Origin: SIG480 sp045537045
GTDB lineage: Bacteria; Bacillota; Clostridia; Oscillospirales; JAAYXM01
Direction of reading: 5' to 3'
DNA: 64,000 nucleotides
Assembly (NCBI GenBank): GCA_045537045.1
Contig: JAZSOS010000038.1
Span: 1-64,000 of the forward strand
The position numbers and the translations under genes are program-made. Within the stretch, counting starts at the first letter, position 1; each line of letters opens with the position of its first letter. Under the pieces are notes generated by a model. That model had not been told where the DNA came from. It saw only the letters and a program-made list of their open reading frames with translations, and made no database searches. This document shows positions 42,439-51,407 of the stretch, piece by piece.

Positions 42439-45105
42439 ATGAAAGAGTATTTAAGCGATGCAAGTGAGGTCTTGAGAGGGCTGTCTGCGTCTGAAAACGG
42501 ACTCGGCACAGCCGAGGCAGAAGCGAGACTTGCAAAAAACGGCAAGAACAAATTGCGCGAAGAAAAAAGCGAAGGACTGCTTCACCGTTTTTTCAGACAG
42601 CTTACCGAGCCAATGACAATCATTCTGATTGTCGCGGCGCTTATTGCGGGTGTGATGGCGCTGTATGAAAATCACTTCCCAACGGACGTAATTATTATCA
42701 TGGCGGTTGTCCTCATCAACGCAGTGCTCGGTGTTGTGCAGGAAAGCAAAGCGGAAAAGTCCATTGCGGCGCTGCAGGAGATGGCGGCGGCAACATCAAA
42801 GGTACTGCGCGACGGGAAAATGATAACCGTGCACAGCGAAGACCTTGTTGTGGGTGACGTTATTGTTTTGGAAGCGGGGGATGCAGTGCCTGCGGATGCA
42901 AGGCTTCTTGAAACCGCGAGTATGAAGGTTGAAGAAGCCGCACTTACGGGAGAATCAGTACCTGTTACAAAGACCTCCGAGACACTTTCGGGTGAAAATA
43001 TTTCGCTTGGTGACAGAAGGAATATGGTTTTTTCCGGCAGTACGGTTGTTTATGGCCGTGGGCGCGCTGTTGTAACGCAGACGGGTATGGATACTGAAAT
43101 GGGCAAAATTGCCGATGCACTGACGCAGGCGAAGGACGGAAAAACTCCGCTCCAGCTAAAGCTTTCCGAGCTTTCCGCTATTCTCACAAAGCTTGTTATC
43201 GGAATTTGCGTCGTAATATTTGCTATAAATATTGCGCGCGCATATTTTGCGGGTGGCGGTGTGCGTCTTGATACTGTGCTTGACACGTTTATGATTGCGG
43301 TATCGCTCGCTGTTGCGGCGATTCCCGAGGGGCTTGCAACGGTTGTTACAATTGTGCTTTCAATCGGCGTAACCAATATGTCAAAGCGAAATGCAATAAT
43401 CCGCAAGCTTACCGCGGTAGAGACGCTTGGATGTACGCAGATTATCTGCTCCGATAAAACCGGAACGCTTACGCAGAACAAAATGACGGTGGTAGAGCAC
43501 TTTGGCGAAGACGAAATGCTTCTTGCAACGTCAATGGCGCTCGCATCTGATGCAGAGCTTGATGTTGATGCGAAGTCGGCTGTTGGTGAGCCGACGGAAT
43601 GTGCGCTTGTAAACTATGCATATAAGCTTGGCTTTGATAAAAACGAGAAGAGCGGGCAGTGTCCGCGCGTGGGCGAAGCACCGTTTTCATCTGAGCGCAA
43701 GATGATGTCAACTGTTCACAAAAAGGCTGACGGTAGCATTGTTCAGTTTACAAAGGGTGCGCCGGATGAGGTGCTGAGAAGATGCACAAAGGCGTATGTG
43801 GATGGGAAAACAACGGATATGACTGATGCGCTACGAGAAGAGATATTAAAAAGTAACAAGAATATGGCAGATCGCGCTTTGCGAGTGCTGGCATCGGCGA
43901 TGAAAATGCACGATGCCATTCCGTCGGATTTTGAACCGGAGACACTTGAGCGGGAGCTGTGCTTTATAGGTCTTGTCGGTATGATTGACCCCGTGCGCGA
44001 TGAGGTGAAAAGCGCGATAGAGGAATGTAAAAACGCGGGAATCCGCCCGATAATGATAACTGGTGACCACAAGGACACCGCAGTTGCGATTGCGCGTGAG
44101 CTCGGAATTATTGAGAATGCTGATGCGGCAATGACGGGCGCGGAGCTTTCGCTTTTGTCAGATGAGGAGTTTGACGGCGTTGTCGAAAAATATTCCGTAT
44201 ATGCACGTGTGCAGCCTGAGCATAAAACGCGCATAGTAAAGGCGTGGCAGAAGCTCGGCAAGATAAGCGCAATGACGGGCGATGGCGTAAACGATGCTCC
44301 GTCAATCAAAAATGCCGATATCGGTGTGGGAATGGGTATCACGGGAACGGATGTAACGAAAAACGTTGCAGATATGATTCTTGCGGATGATAACTTTGCA
44401 ACAATTGTCTCTGCAGTAGGCGAGGGTCGCAGGATTTACGACAATATAAGAAAATGTATCCAGTTTCTTCTTGCGTCAAATCTTTCCGAGGTGCTTTCTA
44501 TTTTCGTTGCAACGCTTATGGGATTCACGCTTTTCGGACCGGTTCACCTTTTGTGGATAAACCTTGTAACCGACTGCCTACCGGCGCTTGCGCTCGGTAT
44601 GGAAAAGCCTGAAAGTGACCTTATGAAGCGCGCTCCACGCTCGCCAGATGAGGGTGTGTTTGCCGGCGGTGTAGGAGTTGGCGTTATATATCAGGGCGTT
44701 ATTCTTACGGCAATTACGCTTGCATCATACTTCATAGGGCATGATGTGCTTTATCCTGACCACGCTCTGCGCTTCGGTGCAGCGGCGCTTGGATATGATG
44801 CAAACACCCTCGGAACATCTATGGCGTTTCTCTCGCTTGCGTTCGCGGAGATTTTCCACTCGTTCAATCTGCGCTCACTCCGTGGCTCTGTCTTTAAGAT
44901 GAAGAGACGTAACCTCTGGCTGTGGGGAGCGGCAGTGGTATCGTTCATTCTTGTAACGCTTGTTGTGGAAATCCCGTTCCTCGCACACGCATTCTCCCTT
45001 GCCCGCCTTGATGCGCAGGAATACGGAGTTGCAACGGCTCTCGCATTTTCAATCATCCCAATTGAAGAAATCATAAAATTCATACGAAGAAGAAAAAATA
45101 AATAG
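42439..45105 (+). CDS. P2A-type cation ATPase, probable Mn2+/Ca2+ exporter
   Basis: This 888-residue P-type ATPase of the SERCA/PMR1 group has an N-terminal cation-ATPase domain, an LTGESVPV actuator loop, a membrane helix with IPEGLATVV, the phosphorylation motif DKTGTLT (D339) and the hinge MTGDGVNDAPSIK. About ten membrane helices are expected. The family exports Ca2+ or Mn2+ from the cytoplasm. The manganese riboswitch in front makes Mn2+ efflux the better guess. GAGAGGTG precedes the ATG. Single-gene unit. Confidence 0.92.
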   Translation: MKEYLSDASEVLRGLSASENGLGTAEAEARLAKNGKNKLREEKSEGLLHRFFRQLTEPMTIILIVAALIAGVMALYENHFPTDVIIIMAVVLINAVLGVVQESKAEKSIAALQEMAAATSKVLRDGKMITVHSEDLVVGDVIVLEAGDAVPADARLLETASMKVEEAALTGESVPVTKTSETLSGENISLGDRRNMVFSGSTVVYGRGRAVVTQTGMDTEMGKIADALTQAKDGKTPLQLKLSELSAILTKLVIGICVVIFAINIARAYFAGGGVRLDTVLDTFMIAVSLAVAAIPEGLATVVTIVLSIGVTNMSKRNAIIRKLTAVETLGCTQIICSDKTGTLTQNKMTVVEHFGEDEMLLATSMALASDAELDVDAKSAVGEPTECALVNYAYKLGFDKNEKSGQCPRVGEAPFSSERKMMSTVHKKADGSIVQFTKGAPDEVLRRCTKAYVDGKTTDMTDALREEILKSNKNMADRALRVLASAMKMHDAIPSDFEPETLERELCFIGLVGMIDPVRDEVKSAIEECKNAGIRPIMITGDHKDTAVAIARELGIIENADAAMTGAELSLLSDEEFDGVVEKYSVYARVQPEHKTRIVKAWQKLGKISAMTGDGVNDAPSIKNADIGVGMGITGTDVTKNVADMILADDNFATIVSAVGEGRRIYDNIRKCIQFLLASNLSEVLSIFVATLMGFTLFGPVHLLWINLVTDCLPALALGMEKPESDLMKRAPRSPDEGVFAGGVGVGVIYQGVILTAITLASYFIGHDVLYPDHALRFGAAALGYDANTLGTSMAFLSLAFAEIFHSFNLRSLRGSVFKMKRRNLWLWGAAVVSFILVTLVVEIPFLAHAFSLARLDAQEYGVATALAFSIIPIEEIIKFIRRRKNK

Positions 45106-45114
45106 CGGATATAT

Positions 45115-45144
45115 AATGACCTCCGGCAGATGCCGGAGGTCATT
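45115..45144. terminator. Bidirectional terminator between the ATPase and pfp genes
   Basis: AATGACCTCCGGCA (45115-45128) and its inverse (45131-45144) form a tight 13-14 bp hairpin between convergent genes. Confidence 0.8.
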
Positions 45145-45166
45145 TGCAATTATACGAAGTTTTTAA

Positions 45167-46825
45167 TTATTCCTTTTCAAGTGCGAGGGTTCTTGTTGTG
45201 AGATCGCAAACCTCTGCCGGGCCGTAGTACTGGATAGCACCGGGATATACGTATGAGGTTTCAATTGCCCAGGTTTCTCTGTTTGCTTCAAAGAACTTAA
45301 ACGGCTTGCCATGAAGCTCAACAAGAGCTTTCTTGATAACCGGTTTATCTTCGCCATGACGGCGCTCGATGTTCATCATTTTTGTTATCGGCATACCTCC
45401 TGCAACCCACTCGTCCGCGGGCTTTGAAAGGTTTGAAATTTTGGAGAGATATCCGTTGTAGCCGTACTGAATGAGCATAAATGCGTTGTAACCGAGGCTG
45501 TAGCAGTAGTCCGCATCGAAGTTTGACGGGAATGCGCATCTTCCCTCATAACCGAGGAAGTGGTGGAGCGGGGAAAATTTACCGCTGTACGTTCCTGCCT
45601 TTTTGCGTGCGGCAAGCTTATCGGAGACGAGCGCGGAGAAAAGCTTTTCTGATTCGATAAGAGAAACCTGAACGTTGCCATGCGGGTCGCGCTCTAAGAA
45701 CAGCTGTTGCTGGATGCCTTGGGGAAGAATTGCGAATACTTCTATGGACTCTTTTGTGAGTCCTTTTTCGATAAATGCATATTTGTCTGCCCATGTCGGA
45801 AGTGCGTTGAACTCATCAGCGCGGCTTCCTGCAAGAAGCTCGTTTATTTCAGCAATCAGCACTGCAAACTCGGGAACAAACTCAACAACGCCCTCGGGGA
45901 TTATTGCAACACCAAAGTTCATACCCTTTGCAGCTCTTCCTGCTACGGAATCTGCAATATAATCTGCAATCTGGGAAAGAGACATCTTCTTTGCGGCAAC
46001 CTCTTCAGAGATAAGGCAGATGTTCGGCTGTGTTTCAAGTGCACACTCAAGAGCAACGTGGGAAGCAGAACGCCCCATAACCTTGACGAAATGCCAGTAT
46101 TTCTTTGCAGAGTTTGCGTCTCTTTCGATGTTTCCGATAAGTTCGCTGTATGTCTTTGTTGCAGTGTCAAAACCGAATGAGCACTCAATGTCTTCATTCT
46201 TAAGGTCGCCGTCGATGGTCTTCGGGCAACCGATTACCTGAACGCCGGTGTTATTTGCGGCAAAATATTCCGCAAGAACAGCTGCGTTGGTGTTGGAGTC
46301 GTCACCGCCGATGATGACGATTGCCGTGATACCGTGCTTTTTGCAGACGTCAGAGACGATGGCAAACTGCTCGTTGGTTTCAAGCTTTGTTCTGCCGGAA
46401 CCGATGATGTCAAAACCGCCGGTGTTTCTGTATTTGTTGATATACTCATCATCAAAAATTATATAATCGTCCTCAATAAGACCGCTCGGACCGCCCTTGA
46501 AGCCGTAAAGAACGTTTTCAGGATTGGTGGACTTAAGCGCATCATACAATCCGCAGATAACGTTGTGTCCGCCCGGTGCCTGACCGCCGGAGAGGATAAC
46601 GCCGACAACCTGTCGCTTAGCTGCGGAAGTGTTCTGACCTTTCTGGAAAACGATCTCCTTCTTTCCGTAGGTGTTGGGAAAAAGTGCTGCGATTTTCTCG
46701 CAATCAGCAACGCTTTTTGTTTCCGCACCCTCTAAAACGCTGATTTCGGCAATGCCGCCGCGAAGCATCTGCGGAAGCTTCGGTGCATATTCGTATCTTG
46801 CTTTCTGTAGCGGTGAAATTTTCAT
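45167..46825 (-). CDS. pfp: PPi-dependent 6-phosphofructokinase, long form
   Basis: This enzyme phosphorylates fructose-6-phosphate with pyrophosphate, reversibly, in glycolysis. The 552-residue length fits the long PfpB-like group. SGGQAPGGHNVI, GGDDSNTNAA (Asp in the position that blocks ATP) and PKTIDGDLKN support PPi over ATP use. AGGAGAAG precedes the start. Confidence 0.94.
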   Translation of the reverse strand: MKISPLQKARYEYAPKLPQMLRGGIAEISVLEGAETKSVADCEKIAALFPNTYGKKEIVFQKGQNTSAAKRQVVGVILSGGQAPGGHNVICGLYDALKSTNPENVLYGFKGGPSGLIEDDYIIFDDEYINKYRNTGGFDIIGSGRTKLETNEQFAIVSDVCKKHGITAIVIIGGDDSNTNAAVLAEYFAANNTGVQVIGCPKTIDGDLKNEDIECSFGFDTATKTYSELIGNIERDANSAKKYWHFVKVMGRSASHVALECALETQPNICLISEEVAAKKMSLSQIADYIADSVAGRAAKGMNFGVAIIPEGVVEFVPEFAVLIAEINELLAGSRADEFNALPTWADKYAFIEKGLTKESIEVFAILPQGIQQQLFLERDPHGNVQVSLIESEKLFSALVSDKLAARKKAGTYSGKFSPLHHFLGYEGRCAFPSNFDADYCYSLGYNAFMLIQYGYNGYLSKISNLSKPADEWVAGGMPITKMMNIERRHGEDKPVIKKALVELHGKPFKFFEANRETWAIETSYVYPGAIQYYGPAEVCDLTTRTLALEKE

Positions 46826-46857
46826 CAGAATCTTCTCCTATCTATTTATATGTTAAT

Positions 46858-46886
46858 ATTGTAACACATTTTGCCCGAATCGTAAA
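46858..46886 (-). promoter_or_regulatory. Sigma-A promoter of pfp
   Basis: On the minus strand, TTTACG (46881-46886) and TACAAT (46858-46863) are separated by 17 nt. Confidence 0.5.
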
Positions 46887-46984
46887 GATATATGTTAGAA
46901 AAAGATTTTTCCCTATTACGCGCATTTTTATGAAAACAGACGAAACATCACTTGCGAAGTTGCCCGATTTGTCACAAAGTCTGC

Positions 46985-47013
46985 TTGAATTAGATATTTA
47001 ACCGTCATATAAT
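46985..47013 (+). promoter_or_regulatory. Sigma-A promoter of the aminotransferase-amidohydrolase unit
   Basis: TTGAAT (46985-46990) and TATAAT (47008-47013) have a 17-nt spacer. Confidence 0.65.
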
Positions 47014-47102
47014 AAAAGATAAAAGAGTCATAATGGCAAATTGTAAAATATTCCCGCAAAAGTGCGGTGGAAAAAACTTCATGGTGAGAAAGGGAATTGA
47101 CA

Positions 47103-48329
47103 TGGAAAAGCTGGCAATTAACGGGGGGCTCCGGTAAAGACAACCCCTTACGGAAAGGGGATGCGCTTCGGCAAGGAGGAGCTTGCCTATTATCTTGAAG
47201 AGGCGCTTAACCAGAACACGCTGTTTTACTGGAAGGGAAATATGACAAAGCGTTTCTGTAAAAAGTTTGCACATATGTACGGTGCAAAATACTGTGCAGG
47301 TTCAAGCTCGGGCACAGCGGCAATTCACGTTGCACTCGGAGCTTGCGGGATAGGCTCGGGCGATGAGGTTATTACGTCCCCGATTACTGATATGGGAAGC
47401 GTTATCGGTATTCTTTTCCAGAATGCAATTCCGGTATTTGCAGACCTTGATCCGAACTCATACAATATGACTGCCGATAGCGTGGAGAAAAAGATTACGG
47501 ATAAGACAAAGGCAATTCTTGTTGTCCACCTTGCAGGTAATGCTGCTGAGGTTGATAAAATATGCGAAATTGCGAAAAACGCAACATTTACGTTGTTGAG
47601 GATTGCGCTCAGGCTTACTGCACAAAGTACAAGGGTAAGTATGCCGGTACTTTCGGTGACATCGGTTGTTTCTCGCTTAATGACTTTAAGCATATCTCCG
47701 CAGGTGACGGAGGTATGATTATTACCGATAATGAAGAGCTTTATCATAGGGCGGTTATGTTTGCTGATAAAAACTACAACCGTTTCGGAGAGGATGTCGC
47801 GAAGAATGTTTCCAATCTTGCTCCGAATTACCGCATGAATGAGCTTACGGCAGCTGTCGGTCTTGCTCAGCTTGACAAGGTTGAGAATATCTGCGCAAAG
47901 CGCCACGTATACGGCGAAAAGCTTAACCATGCGCTTGAAAAGATCCCGGGAATTATGCCACATAAGATAACGGACGGATGCGAAAGCTCTTACTGGTTCT
48001 ATCTGCTACGCGTTGACAAGGAAGAGCTGGGCGCGGATAACAAACAGCTTGCAAAAGCTCTGCAGGCAGAGGGGATATGTGCTAGTGCGGGATATATTCC
48101 GCATTGCGTATATCAGTATGATATGTTCAAAAACCGCACTGCATACCCGGGTGGCTCGAACTATCCGTTTGAGAACACCGAGTACAAGGCGGGAGACTGC
48201 CCCGTTGCAGAAGAAATCCTTGACACCTGCATCAAGGTTCAGGTAAATGAGTTCTTTACGGAGCAGGATCTTGAAGAGACAATTAAGGCATTTGAAAAGG
48301 TTTGCGCGTATTTTCGCGCCAATAAGTAA
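47103..48329 (+). pseudogene. DegT/DnrJ/EryC1/StrS aminotransferase, two frameshifts
   Basis: Read across frames this is a full PLP-dependent sugar-type aminotransferase: MEKLAINGGLPVKTTPYGKG, then GSSSGTAAIHVALGACGIGSGDEVI, VVEDCAQAY and the PLP Lys in FSLNDFKHISAGDGG. The frame breaks twice. At about 47133 a C is missing in CTCCGG, so the ORF stops after 11 codons. At about 47570 an A is missing from a run of A (GCGAAAAACGC). Both are single-base losses in short homopolymers, so sequencing error is possible. The ATG at 47103 has an AAAGGGA site. The neighbouring gene is damaged too. Confidence 0.8.
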
Positions 48330-48341
48330 GGTGAGGGTAAA

Positions 48342-48930
48342 ATGAATATAAAGGACAAACTCAAAATAATGCACGACAATCCCGTTGTCGCGTGGCACGA
48401 GCATTTCTGGTGCACCGGAGATTGAGCGCTGCGTGAAGGAGCTTGGCTTTGTCGGTGTAAAGCTTTACTATGATTATTTTATGGACGACCCGGTGTATGA
48501 ACCGATAATTGAAAAGTGCATAGAGCTTGATATACCTATCTTGCAGCATTCCATGCACTTTATGGATGCGGGAAATAAAGTGCGCCAGCCGCATGCAACC
48601 GATGGTGTGCATATGGCAAACGCAGCGAGGAGATATCCCGAGGCAACGTTTGTTATGGGACATTTCACAATCGCCGAGTGGCAGTATTCCTTAAAAGCGA
48701 TTGCCGACTGTTCGAATGTGTATACCGATATGAGCGGCAGCGTGTATGACCGTCCCCAAATGGAAGAGGCAGTAAGAGTTCTCGGTGCTGACAGAATCCT
48801 TTTCGGTACTGACAATTCTCTGTCTGCCTGCGCGGGTAAGATTTTGGGAGCGCGTATTTCCGATGAGGATAAAAAGACTATTCTCGCAGGCTCTGCATTT
48901 TCGAGATTTCTGGAAAGGACGGGTAAGTAA
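48342..48930 (+). pseudogene. Amidohydrolase family protein, internal deletion
   Basis: The gene starts MNIKDKLKIMHDN and reaches the metal motif HEHFW, then stops at codon 28. Family similarity resumes in another frame from about 48409 with APEIERCVKELGFVGVKLY and runs to the C-terminus, with the metal His in MGHFT and the catalytic FGTDNS. By comparison with the next gene, some 70-80 residues between the first motif and this point are missing, by an out-of-frame deletion. Without them an enzyme is very unlikely. A GGTGAGGG site precedes the ATG. Confidence 0.75.
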
Positions 48931-48933
48931 GCT

Positions 48934-49722
48934 ATGTTTATTGATATTAATACATATGTAGGACACTGGCCGTTCCGTAATCTTGAATTCAATACGCTCG
49001 AAGGTCTTGACACACTTGCGCGTGAATATGACATTACGCATATGGTCGTTGCAAACTTAAACGGTATTTTCTATAAGGATGCAAACGCTGCAAATCTTGA
49101 GCTTTTAGGCGAGCTTGAAGGTTACGAAGGGAAAACAAAGTTCATTCCGATGGCACTTGTGAATCCTGCTTATCCCGGCTGGGAACGCGATGCGCGCAAG
49201 ATGATAGCGATGGGTTTTTGCGGCTTTGAGCTTGCTCCGCTTTACCACGGCTATTCTCTCTCTCCGGAGATGCTTTTTGACCAGTATTCTCCCATTCATC
49301 GTGCGGGGAAGGTTATGGAGCTGGCACGTGAGCTTGGCGTTCCGGTAAGGGTTTGCGCAAGCTTTGAAAACTTCCGAGGAAGAAGCGAACTTGACACTGC
49401 AAAAAGCATCTCCGCAGATGACTATGTAGCACTGGTTTCAAAGTACAGTGATGTTCCGCTACTTGCTACTGGATTTTCAATATTCGCCGCCGAAAGGCTT
49501 GGTGAGCTTGCAAAGACGCGCAAAAATATTTTCTTTGATACAACAGCTACTGCACTTCTTGATTCAAATCTCTGCAGAAACGCCGTGGAAAGAGTTCCGG
49601 AGGAGTGCATTTGCTTCGGCTCTCTCTCGCCGTTTAACTATATGGAAACAAATCTTCTGCGTATAGAGCTTTCGGGGCTTTCGGCAGAAAAGATAAAGGA
49701 AAACGGCAAAAAAAGCATTTAA
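48934..49722 (+). CDS. Amidohydrolase-like protein lacking the HxH motif
   Basis: This intact 262-residue TIM-barrel protein belongs to the amidohydrolase_2 family. The first metal motif, normally DxHxH, reads DINTY here, followed by GHWPFR. The later motifs are also altered: GFSIFAAERL and CFGSLSPFNY replace the usual His and the Asp-containing GTD. It may be non-catalytic or a partner of the neighbouring amidohydrolase, whose own gene is broken. It starts 3 nt after that gene. The substrate is unknown. Confidence 0.8.
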   Translation: MFIDINTYVGHWPFRNLEFNTLEGLDTLAREYDITHMVVANLNGIFYKDANAANLELLGELEGYEGKTKFIPMALVNPAYPGWERDARKMIAMGFCGFELAPLYHGYSLSPEMLFDQYSPIHRAGKVMELARELGVPVRVCASFENFRGRSELDTAKSISADDYVALVSKYSDVPLLATGFSIFAAERLGELAKTRKNIFFDTTATALLDSNLCRNAVERVPEECICFGSLSPFNYMETNLLRIELSGLSAEKIKENGKKSI

Positions 49723-49737
49723 AAATCTGTAATAAAC

Positions 49738-49779
49738 AGCAATCAACCCGTGAGGCAAAAACCTCACGGGTTGATTGCT
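49738..49779. terminator. 18-bp hairpin terminator
   Basis: Bases 49738-49755 pair with 49762-49779 around a CAAAAA loop, just after the amidohydrolase-like gene. The T tract is weak (TATTTTTG a few bases later). Confidence 0.75.
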
Positions 49780-49816
49780 TGAAAGTATTTTTGATAATAT
49801 TTTCAGTAAAAAAAGA

Positions 49817-49845
49817 TTGAAACACGCTTCGGTTTGTGATAAAAT
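49817..49845 (+). promoter_or_regulatory. Sigma-A promoter of trmB
   Basis: TTGAAA (49817-49822) and TAAAAT (49840-49845) have a 17-nt spacer. Confidence 0.7.
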
Positions 49846-49877
49846 ATTACATTATATAATGGGAGAGTGTGAACACT

Positions 49878-50543
49878 TTGAGAATGAGAAAAAAGCTGAA
49901 TCTTGCGGGGCGCCTTGCAAAATGCGCACCCGTTTGCCCCGCAGAGCCGGAGAAGATGCGCGGCAAGTGGAAAGAAAGCTTCGGGTTTGAGAGGATATGC
50001 ATAGAGATAGGCTGCGGAAAGGGCAGGTTTATAACTGAGACTGCTAAGAATGATGATAAAACCCTGTTCATTGGCGTTGAGCGCGAGCAGGGTGCGCTTG
50101 TTATGGCTATGGAAAAGGCTATGGAGCAGGAAATACCGAATGTGCGTTTTCTTGATGTTGATGCAGAGCATCTGTGCGAAATATTCGAAGACGGGGAAAT
50201 AGACGGAATTTATCTCAATTTCAGCGACCCGTGGCCGAAGAAAAAGCAAGCCAAACGCCGTCTTACTCACGGAGATTTCCTTGCAAGATATGATAAGGTG
50301 CTTTCTGATAGCGGATTTATATATTTTAAAACAGACAATTCAAAGCTTTTTGAGTTTTCGCTCAATTCGATGTCCGAATACGGGTTGCGTTTGCGCAATA
50401 TTACCTTTGACCTGGCATCAAGCGGGATTCCGAATGTCGTTACGGAATACGAATCACGCTTCATGGAGCAGGGAATGAACATATACAGAGTAGAGGCATA
50501 CAAACCGAGTGGCTCTATTCCGCGGGGCTTAAGTGAGGTGTAG
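49878..50543 (+). CDS. trmB: tRNA (guanine46-N7)-methyltransferase
   Basis: TrmB makes m7G46 in the tRNA variable loop. The roughly 221-residue protein has the SAM motif EIGCGKGRFI, the LNFSDPWPKKKQAKRRL signature and TDNSKLFEFS. The TTG at 49878 is preferred because GGGAGAG lies 10 nt upstream; a GTG at 49869 and an ATG at 49884 are alternatives. rpiR follows after 3 nt. Confidence 0.95.
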   Translation: MRMRKKLNLAGRLAKCAPVCPAEPEKMRGKWKESFGFERICIEIGCGKGRFITETAKNDDKTLFIGVEREQGALVMAMEKAMEQEIPNVRFLDVDAEHLCEIFEDGEIDGIYLNFSDPWPKKKQAKRRLTHGDFLARYDKVLSDSGFIYFKTDNSKLFEFSLNSMSEYGLRLRNITFDLASSGIPNVVTEYESRFMEQGMNIYRVEAYKPSGSIPRGLSEV

Positions 50544-50546
50544 GAT

Positions 50547-51407
50547 TTGAAAAATCTTCTGGGGCGCTTTGAAGAAGAGCTTTCGACGTATTCAAAGGCA
50601 CAAAGACTTATTGCCGGATATATTCTTGAAAATTACGATAAAGCTGCTTTTGTAACTGCCGGACGGCTTGCCGCGCGCGTGGGTGTCAGCGAGTCTACCG
50701 TCGTCCGCTTTGCGGCGGAGCTTGGGTATGACGGATATCCCGAAATGCAGCGTGATTTGCAGGATGTTGTGAAGAACAAGCTTACGGCAACACAGAGAAT
50801 AGAGCTTTCAAGCGAAAAAATCCGTGAGGATGTTGTTGGATCGGTTCTTCGTGCAGATGCAGAAAATATCCTTGCGACGATTGATGAAATCAACAGAGAT
50901 GAGTTTAACAAGGTTTGTGAATGCATTCTTCGCGCAAAGAGCATCTATGTAATAGGAGTTCGCGCTTCAAGTGCTTTGGCGCAGTTTCTCGGATTTTATT
51001 TGAATCTTATGTTCCCCAATGTTCATATAATAAGCACGATAAGCGTCAGCGAGGTGTTTGAGCAGATACTGCGTATATCGGATGAGGATGTGTTTATCGG
51101 AGTAAGCTTCCCGCGATATTCAAAGCGTACGCTAAAGGCGATGAAGTTTGCTCACAGCCGCGGTGCAAAGGTCGTTGCGCTGACAGACACGGAAAGCTCT
51201 CCGCTTTGCCGGTATGCTGATTATAAAATGACGGCACGAAGCGGCATGGTTTCGTTTGCGGATTCGCTTGTTGCACCTCTTTCTCTTATAAACGCGCTGA
51301 TTGCGGCGCTCAGCATAAAGAAAGGTGACGAGGTAGTTAAAACCCTTTCCAATCTTGAAACCATCTGGGATGAATACGAAGTATACGAGAAGGCATACAA
51401 TGAGTAA
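50547..51407 (+). CDS. RpiR/MurR family transcriptional regulator
   Basis: This 286-residue phosphosugar-responsive regulator has an N-terminal HTH_6 domain (GRLAARVGVSESTVVRFAAELGYDGYPEMQ, about 40-70) and a C-terminal SIS domain (about 115-250) with IYVIGVRASSALAQFLGFYL. The start is TTG at 50547, 7 nt after GAGGTG and 3 nt after trmB. Its target is not evident: the nearby amino-sugar gene nagB is 32 kb away, while the decayed aminotransferase unit is 1 kb upstream. Confidence 0.92.
   Translation: MKNLLGRFEEELSTYSKAQRLIAGYILENYDKAAFVTAGRLAARVGVSESTVVRFAAELGYDGYPEMQRDLQDVVKNKLTATQRIELSSEKIREDVVGSVLRADAENILATIDEINRDEFNKVCECILRAKSIYVIGVRASSALAQFLGFYLNLMFPNVHIISTISVSEVFEQILRISDEDVFIGVSFPRYSKRTLKAMKFAHSRGAKVVALTDTESSPLCRYADYKMTARSGMVSFADSLVAPLSLINALIAALSIKKGDEVVKTLSNLETIWDEYEVYEKAYNE

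Noticed and set aside
46930..47001. Short ORF starting ATGAAAACAGAC between pfp and the aminotransferase pseudogene
   Set aside because: Only 23 codons, no ribosome-binding site, and its 3' part overlaps the -35 and upstream region of a good promoter.
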